From Gymnopilus junonius (Eukaryota > Basidiomycota > Agaricomycetes > Agaricales > Galerinaceae): a DNA stretch of 64,000 nucleotides. The notes under the pieces are model-generated. The model searched no databases and was not told the DNA's origin. It worked only from the letters and a program-made list of their open reading frames with translations. The stretch spans positions 248,001 through 312,000 of the forward strand of contig JADNYJ010000026.1 in the NCBI GenBank assembly GCA_015501075.1, given 5' to 3'. The translations under genes and the position numbers were made by a program. Positions 57,640 to 64,000 of the stretch are shown here, piece after piece (the first letter of the stretch is position 1; each line of letters begins with the position of its first letter).

Positions 57640-59551
57640 TCAATGGACGCCAGCAGGTTCGACGTGCCTGTAAAGACTCTCTTCCTGCCATAGATAACGT
57701 CCCCCATATGCATCCGGATCGACAATCGAGACTCCGTTCGCATTGGCAGCCAAACCGACCAGGCCAAGGACCAGATTTCCATTAATGTATTGGCAATTAC
57801 CATCCAAAGGGACGGCAGAGGTGGTTTTGATAGCAGCGGAGCGAGTATTGACGTTATCGAGCCAGGACTGAGACCCATCGACCGATGGGAAGACGTTATC
57901 TTCGAAGGTCGACATCTGGACCGTGCGATCGCCCAACGAGCATTCAGTCGACGTTGGAGAGTACGTAAGAGGCGGAGTCGGGGGACTTGAAGACGATACA
58001 CATTTTGTTGTAGTGGAAGATGAAGCAGAAACCTGTCAATGTTTATCATGAGTTATTTGTGTAAATGAAATATAGATTGGACTCACCTCTGTGTGCTGCA
58101 TCGAGTCTCTGTAGGTGCCGTCCATGTCCTGGTCCTGTTCTCTGATATGGCTCGTGGATGCATGGGCCTCACACAAACCAGTTGCTCGAGCAGCAAAGAT
58201 ACTATCCGGAACTGTAGAACACCGCCGTAGGCCAGTCCGGGAGCTCGAGGCATGCATCTGCCTGTCTTGAGTAAGCTCACCAGTCTTTAGAACAGCAGTT
58301 TCTTCTTGGACGAGGAAGGCTTGATTTGACAAAGGGGGATTGAAAACCGAACTTTCGCTTTGTGATCGAACGATTGTGCGACCCAAGGCAGAAGCAGGTT
58401 GTGGAGAAACTGGACTTTTTCCGACCCAGAGACGCCAGTCCAGGGCTTGGCCGAGAGCCCTCTCACAGCGCCCGATTTCGCGAGGTGGGAGACCAGACAA
58501 CTTAGCCCAGGCCCGATTTGAATAGCATTTGTCCTGAAAAAATTTTGAAGCCAGAATGAGGGATGCTAAAAATGTCCTGCGGGGGCAAAGAAGAGGTGAT
58601 GGAAGAGGAGGTGTAGATATTGAGGATGATATTGAAGGCTCAGTAACGATACTCGACACAGAGACGGAGTCTCCGTTGTCAATCTGCGACTGGGGATCTA
58701 AATCCTGGCAATCTAAGTCAGTTATGCGAACTGTCTTTAGGGAATCCTCAGCGGATGTTCTCTCTTCCATTGCACAAAGCTCCGCATCACGCTCGATTTC
58801 GGCTGGTGTCGCTGGCAAAATTGTCGAGTCGGGGAGGTAATGGGCTCTGATGCCCATTTGCTCTTGTCGCAAAATCTCTGGATTTTGGGGCGCACTGCTT
58901 CGAGATAACATAGAGCTGCTTGCAAGATGCTGCCCGAAGTGCGAGAGCGACGCAGAACCTCGTGGACGAATGGCTTGATGGGGAGAAGGTTTTGGTCCGA
59001 GTCGTTTGCCGATGCAAGCGAGACCTGCGATATTTGGTCAAAAAGACCGGAATGGGATGAAGAGGAAATGGGAGTTGGCTGGGTGCTGGAGGTGAAGATG
59101 GTACTGTGTGATGTGGTAAGCGGGGTGGACCCCTTGGACGGAGGTTGAAAGACTCGAGGGATGTCTTGCGGATGCCAAATTTCTGACAATGTTATTACTG
59201 CTTGGTCTGGATATAGGGGTCAGATGGATTAAGCAGGAAAAAGGAAACCGAGTGACCTATGAGACCAGCAGCAAATTTATGCTTGCTGGGATCGCGCTGA
59301 GATGTTTCCTTCGGAGTCTGGGCGGTTGCGGAAGGGATCGAGGGACGTGATGAATTTGAAGTTGAGGAAGAAGCTTGAGTTGGGAGAGGTGATGCTACAG
59401 ATGGATTCGGGGTATTCATATTGGGCGAACGCGAAGTTGAATTCGAGGTGGAACAAGCAGATGAAGAGGCTGAGTGATAAGGCTGCCAACGGGCTTTGGT
59501 CCGGGTGGCAGGAAGAGCCCTTTGGGCTATGACTTGGGCAGAGGAGTGCAT
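57640..59551 (-). CDS. Pho85-type cyclin (Pcl family)
   Basis: Regulatory subunit of a Pho85-like cyclin-dependent kinase. The start MHSSAQVIAQRALPATRTK opens a long Ser/Pro/Thr-rich leader (exon up to KHKFAAGLI). The cyclin box spans NLLPIKPFVHEVLRRSRTSG, GSILQAALCYLEAVRPKI, a variable insertion with acidic and Ser-rich residues, and then CPRRTFLASLILASKFFQDK, CYSNRAWAKLSGLPPREIGR and CERALGQALDWRLWVGKSP, which is the Pcl signature. A long polar tail ends YRHVEPAGVH. The insertion between the two halves of the cyclin box (about 80 residues) is larger than usual for Pcl1/2. Stop TGA at 57640-57642. Its 5' end faces the SLT-domain gene with 638 bases between. Confidence 0.87.
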
Positions 59552-60189
59552 TCGATATAGATATAAACTTGATGAGAGGTGGTGTTTGATCAGACAGAAA
59601 TTACGGGCGCGGAAAGCGGGATTCAAAATGGGGTAGTGTAGACATTAGCAAAAATTTGAAGGGTAGTTTTGAGACCAGTAAAAGAGACATGAATTGCAGA
59701 AATTGAGAAGAACGCAAGGGGGGAGGCCGAGAGGGCCGGTGGGGGTTGGCGGAGTGAATACATTTCGAGTGATTGAGGAGTGGATGCCCAAGTCAACGAG
59801 CTTGGACGATCCGGGCACAAAGTCTAGCTAACGAGCAGACTCTGTGTAAAATCAGGGAATATGGACCAGTTGACCAGAAGGGCGGCAGAGAGCAGGGCGG
59901 GGCGAATTTATAGGGCAGTTCAGTGAGTCTGTAAGATCGCAGCGAGGAGTCAGTCCGACTTTGCCTCCATCTCTAACAAGTCACAACAGCCCATGACTCA
60001 ACCACGCGGCTCTCGTCTGTCACACAACACCGCCCGCTTTTGTCACGCTTTTCCCACCGCCGCCGCATCGCCTCCACCAATTTCAATCTCCTCTTATTTC
60101 CAGATCAATTTCAGTCTCCTCTTAATGCCCTGTGATCGTATCCTCTCTACTTTTCTGTCTTTTCTCTCCAGTCGCTCCTTTTCTATCTA
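59552..60189. other. Divergent promoter region of the cyclin and SLT-domain genes
   Basis: 640 bases between two start codons. Contains a pyrimidine-rich block just before the SLT-domain start (cctcctttttctatc type) typical of strong fungal promoters. No further motif is distinct. Confidence 0.4.
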
Positions 60190-61430
60190 ATGAGGTTCCT
60201 TGCCTCTGTCCTCGCCCTCCTTTTTACCCTTCTTTCCGTGGGTGCCGCTTTTCCCCACGAGAACTTGGCATTCTCCACCCGCCATTCCAGTTTGGCTCGC
60301 CGTGTCACAAATTTAGAAACAAGAGCATCGGCCAAACGTTGTCCCAATCGATCTTCCAAAAAGACCGCAACCGTTTGCATCATTTCTTTTATAGCCCACC
60401 TGCATTATCTCAAAAGTAGATTAGACACCTAGCACAAATAAGCCAGTGAAGCTCGCCTCCAACATCACCTCTACTTTACATCCTACTTCGCACCCTACTT
60501 CACAAGCTTCGCATCCCAATGCCGCCGCCAGCAACATAGCAAGCTCAGTGGGCCTTATTACTGTCAAGTCCTCGACTTGCGGACCAAGTGGTGCTACGAG
60601 TGCGTTCCACTCGTTACATACTTGGAGTCTTTTAAAGTCTAAACGTGGCATGCAGAGCAAGTCACCAAATTATCTGGTCCCAACGGCAACATAAACTGGC
60701 TGAACTGTGGTTTCGAAGGCGCTGGATGGACACCACCTCTTATTCGCATGCAGGACGTTATTACTCAACCCCTCTCTTCCGCACTCAAGTCACCTTCCAG
60801 CCCCTTTAAGGCTTGTTCCCCATACATCTCCATTTTTGAGAAATATGGCAACCAGCATGGTATACCGGCCATTATTTTTGCTTCCTTCGCTATGCAGGAG
60901 AGTAGCTGCAACCCTAACACTGTAGGAGGCGCTGGTGAACAGGGTTTAATGCAAATCACTAAAGAGAAATGTGCCGGTGCTCCTAATGGCAATTGCAAAG
61001 ACCCTGTACGTCTAATCCCTCAGAATCATAATGTCTGTATTAACACATCTACATTCAGGATTTCAACATTGCTACTGCCGCCAAATATTTCGCCAATTCC
61101 CTTGCAGGCAACAATGGCAATGTTTTATTGACCGTTGGTGAATATAATGGCTGGTATCTTGGCTTGACTGAGGTTTGTCGTTCGAGATATCTTGGTGATC
61201 GGACTCATATGATACACACTAGGCGAAAGCCTTTGCTGCTGCATTCACCAATTGCTGCCGGTGCCAGAACAATGGTGACTAGTAAGTTCCAGATCCCCTT
61301 CATCGTTTGTTCGCAATATCTGACTGTCGCTAGTTTGCATCAATTCTTTAATGGCTGGTGCCAGAATATTAACCCTTACGACGCCAATATCGGAAAATAC
61401 TTCAACCTTAACAAATGTCAACCTGCATGA
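60190..61430 (+). CDS. Secreted lysozyme-like protein (SLT/GH23-type transglycosylase domain)
   Basis: The start MRFLASVLALLFTLLSVGAA is a signal peptide. A basic Ser/Thr/Asn-rich linker follows. The catalytic region has NWLNCGFEGAGWTPPLIRMQ, FEKYGNQHGIPAIIFASFAM, then QESSCNPNTVGGAGEQGLMQ (catalytic Glu in QESSCN, and the GLMQ motif), VGEYNGWYLGLT, and a Cys-containing region CCRCQNN with HQFFNGWCQNINPYD, ending LNKCQPA. This matches the goose-lysozyme/SLT fold, which cuts bacterial peptidoglycan. Such genes are common in mushroom-forming fungi and are thought to come from bacteria long ago. Start ATG 60190; stop TGA 61428-61430. Several introns show long residence in the eukaryote. Confidence 0.87.
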
Positions 61431-61746
61431 TGATTCCATTCTATAATACCCACAACATCATTATGGATTCGGTATTTGCTTTTCAACTCCAGGAGATAAG
61501 TTATCTTTGTATACCCTTTCTGTTTCGCCGGGTCTTCCTGTTATTTGCAATTACTTGATCTTTGTAAATGTAAAACCAAGGTTTATTAGCGTCGGCTTCA
61601 GTTAAACTTAAGTTAAAACATTATTTATGTAATTTGGTGTTATGCCGAAATTCAAAAATGATTCTGATTGGCTCGGAAGCAGATTGGCCAAACATAGCCC
61701 AGTCCTTCAAAAGATTACGCTGCGTCGCGTTGGCCTTTCAGCCAAA

Positions 61747-64000
61747 ATGAGTGATCAATCGTCGACATCTTCCCCCTCTTTAACCGCTTCAACTCCTCCC
61801 TCCTCTATACCCTCTCCAGAACTCAACAAACTTAACCTTGGCAGCGATGTTTCCGAAGAAGCCAAACAAGAGGCTCTTCGACTAAAAGCAGAGGCAAATA
61901 AAGCTTTTACATGTTGGTCTTCGTCTTGATCCCCCATGCTCACAAGACCTGATAATGCCATCGGAATATTTCTGCGCTCCTAGCACATGATTTCAATAAC
62001 GCTGCCAGATTGTATTCAGAAGCTATAGAACACAATCCAAACGACGCGACGCTATGGTGCAATCGAGCGTATACTAGAATGAAGCTCGAGGAATATGGTT
62101 ATGCTTTGGCAGATGCTGGTATGTTTTGATATCTATCCGACGGTGCGCATGATACTCAGCCATAACATAGACCAAGCTGTTACGCTCGATCCGAAATATG
62201 TGAAGGCTTATTATCGGTATGTCAACTTTGATCTCATCTACTTCTGGTTTCATCAGAGGTGTCGTAGACGAGCAACATGCAACATGCAGATTATGAAGCC
62301 ACAACAAGCAGTTGTTGACTTCAAGAAGATCTTATCACTTGAACCCCAAAATGAGACTGTGCGAGCCCAGATGGTGTTAACGCAAAAGTTGATTCGGAAA
62401 ATCGAATTTGAAAAGGTGAGGTGTGACCTGCTCTGTAATTTTACACTTGCTTACGATCGAAGTACAGGCAATCGAAGTTGAAGGAGAAAAAGACCCCGTT
62501 GTGCGCTGTCGAGAGATTATCGAAGAAGGTGGGAATCGCGTATTCTACGATAATTGAGTTACTCAACCTTTGCATCCCAGGTGCCTGTGATGTGGATGCA
62601 TCCTACACTGGGCCAACGCTTCCTTCTGAGAACGGAAAATACTACATGACGCTACAGTTCATTCAAGAAATGATCCAATGGTTTAAAGATGGCAAGACGC
62701 TGCCGAAACGATACGTCTGGGAGATTGTCATTGGTGCCTACGAGCATTTCTTCCAACAAGAGAGCTTGGTAAATGTGGACATTGAAGAGGGCGTTACTTG
62801 CGATGTTATTGGCGATGTTCATGGTACGCCATCTCCTTGATGTCTAAAAAATAGCACATTGATCGCATGCGAAGGACAATTTTATGATGTCCTGCACCTA
62901 CTTTCTCTTACGGGTCCGCCAACCGAGAAGCACTATTTGCTTATGAATGGTGATCTGGTTGATCGAGGATCATGGTCAATTGAGGTCATATTATTGGCAT
63001 TCTCGTATAAATGTGGGTATCTTGCAATATAAGTGGATTGTTTGCAGCATCTCATTCCTGCAGGGCTATACCCGAAGTATATGTATATCAATCGTGGCAA
63101 CCACGAGGCAAAAGATATGAACCGTACATACGGCTTCGAAGGTGAGGCAAAGCACAAACACGGCGAACAGTCATACAAGGTAGATTTTATGTTTATTTCT
63201 ACGACTGCAGCTCATTTCTCTACCAGCTCTTTGCCCACGTCTTTACGACCTGTATGTCCCCACTTGTTTTAAATGTGTTCCTCTTTGCTGAGAGATTTAC
63301 AGTACCGCTTGCAACTCTGGTCAGTGCGACGAAACCCCCTGCCACTAAAGATGGTGCAATTCTTTCTCCTCAAGGCCTCAAGCGCTTCTTCGTGGTTCAC
63401 GGAGGCTTGTTTAGTAAAGATGGTGTAACCCTGGAGGATATTCGAAAGATAGAGCGTGTCGGTCGGCAACCCGGAACGGAGGGTCTAATGTGTACGTTAC
63501 AGATATCCTTTTCTTTCTGTGTCTCTATTGAATCTGCTATCGACAACTTTGACAGGCGAGGTTCGTTTCCATCTTTGTTTTTGACCACTTACTGACTAAA
63601 TTCTATAAATTATATGAATTCAGCTGTTATGGACTGATCCACAGGAACTCCCTGGTCGTGGGCCTAGCAAGCGTGTAAGTTATTACGGAAGGTCCAATAA
63701 AAGACTCCTAATTTTATGATGGAACAGGGCGTCGGCATCGCATTTGGACCAGACGTAACGAAAGCATGGTGCAACCTCAACGGCATCACTGGAATTATTC
63801 GAAGTCATGAGGTCCGACAAGGTTAGTTATCCAGGTCTTTTTCTTATGGCCTTGGGATTCACTGGAGATTTAGATGGATATCAAATAGAGCATGCTGGCC
63901 TGTGTACAACAGTATGTGACCACTGATACCTTCCTTGCTCGACTTGTTGACGTTGACGTATATCATGTTAGGTCTTTTCTGCTCCAAACTACGTCGATCA
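61747..64000 (+). CDS. PPT1: Serine/threonine protein phosphatase 5 (TPR-PP2A type), 3' end missing
   Basis: Hsp90-associated phosphatase. After a Ser/Pro-rich start ([20 protein letters not shown]) come TPR repeats ([54 protein letters not shown]), a linker, and the catalytic domain: [55 protein letters not shown] and a final RSHEVRQ block, with FSAPNYVD at the window edge. The order and motifs fit PP5. The metal-binding motif reads GDVHGQ where PP5 usually has GDTHGQ; the Asp and His ligands are intact. An upstream in-frame ATG at 61642 (MPKFKNDSD) is a possible longer start. The final helical tail lies beyond the window. Confidence 0.93.

Noticed and set aside
1..64000. CRISPR array, prophage, insertion sequence or secondary-metabolite core gene
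   Set aside because: No evenly spaced repeats, integrase/transposase, or polyketide/peptide/terpene synthase motifs were seen on either strand.

Overview
The window is a piece of a nuclear chromosome from a filamentous basidiomycete, most likely an Agaricomycete (mushroom-forming) fungus. The evidence is the dense two-strand gene layout, many short (about 45-70 nt) GT-AG introns splitting almost every gene, fungal gene families (Zn2Cys6 and C2H2 regulators, A1 aspartic protease, Pcl-type cyclin, PrpD, Mkk1-type MAPKK) and a nuclear tRNA gene with an intron. I see no prophage, insertion sequence, CRISPR array, plasmid function or recognisable transposon. Species cannot be named from the sequence alone.

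Layout. 0-9 kb: the 5' part of a PRA1 membrane-traffic protein (minus, running off the left edge), a small helical protein, the peroxisomal import receptor PEX5, an Ace2-like three-finger C2H2 regulator and a hormone-sensitive-lipase-type hydrolase. 9-19 kb: MRI1 (methionine salvage), a taspase-type threonine peptidase, and a divergent pair made of the TFIIH subunit TFB4 and the chromatin remodeller CHD1. 19-24.5 kb (all minus): an unknown membrane/coiled-coil protein, an epoxide hydrolase and the splicing factor SLU7. 24.5-32 kb: a replication/repair block (DNA ligase I, an intron-containing tRNA-Asn on the other strand, RNase H2 subunit B), then a large unknown Ser-rich protein. 32-42 kb: mitochondrial 2-methylcitrate dehydratase, divergent from a Zn2Cys6 regulator, then SNAPC3 and a single-exon COG7.

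42-64 kb is looser. A two-finger C2H2 regulator, a MAPKK of the cell-wall-integrity type and a short Zn2Cys6 regulator each sit behind 1.6-2.6 kb of apparently non-coding DNA (NAA50 lies between the first two). A secreted aspartic protease, a small unknown protein, a Pho85-type cyclin, a secreted lysozyme-like (SLT/GH23) protein and the start of protein phosphatase 5 (running off the right edge) follow.

Most of the window is ordinary eukaryotic housekeeping, and I did not find a clear previously undescribed multi-gene system. The points most worth checking are: the adjacent LIG1 and RNH202 genes, both with PCNA-binding motifs, with an ACGCGT box before RNH202; an apparent one-base frame disruption in SLU7; a GC-AG intron in PEX5; an ambiguous 3' end in the Zn2Cys6 gene next to prpD; the regulators with long leaders; and several unknown genes. 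Gene models were spliced by eye from splice consensus and protein conservation, so outer boundaries are firmer than every internal junction.
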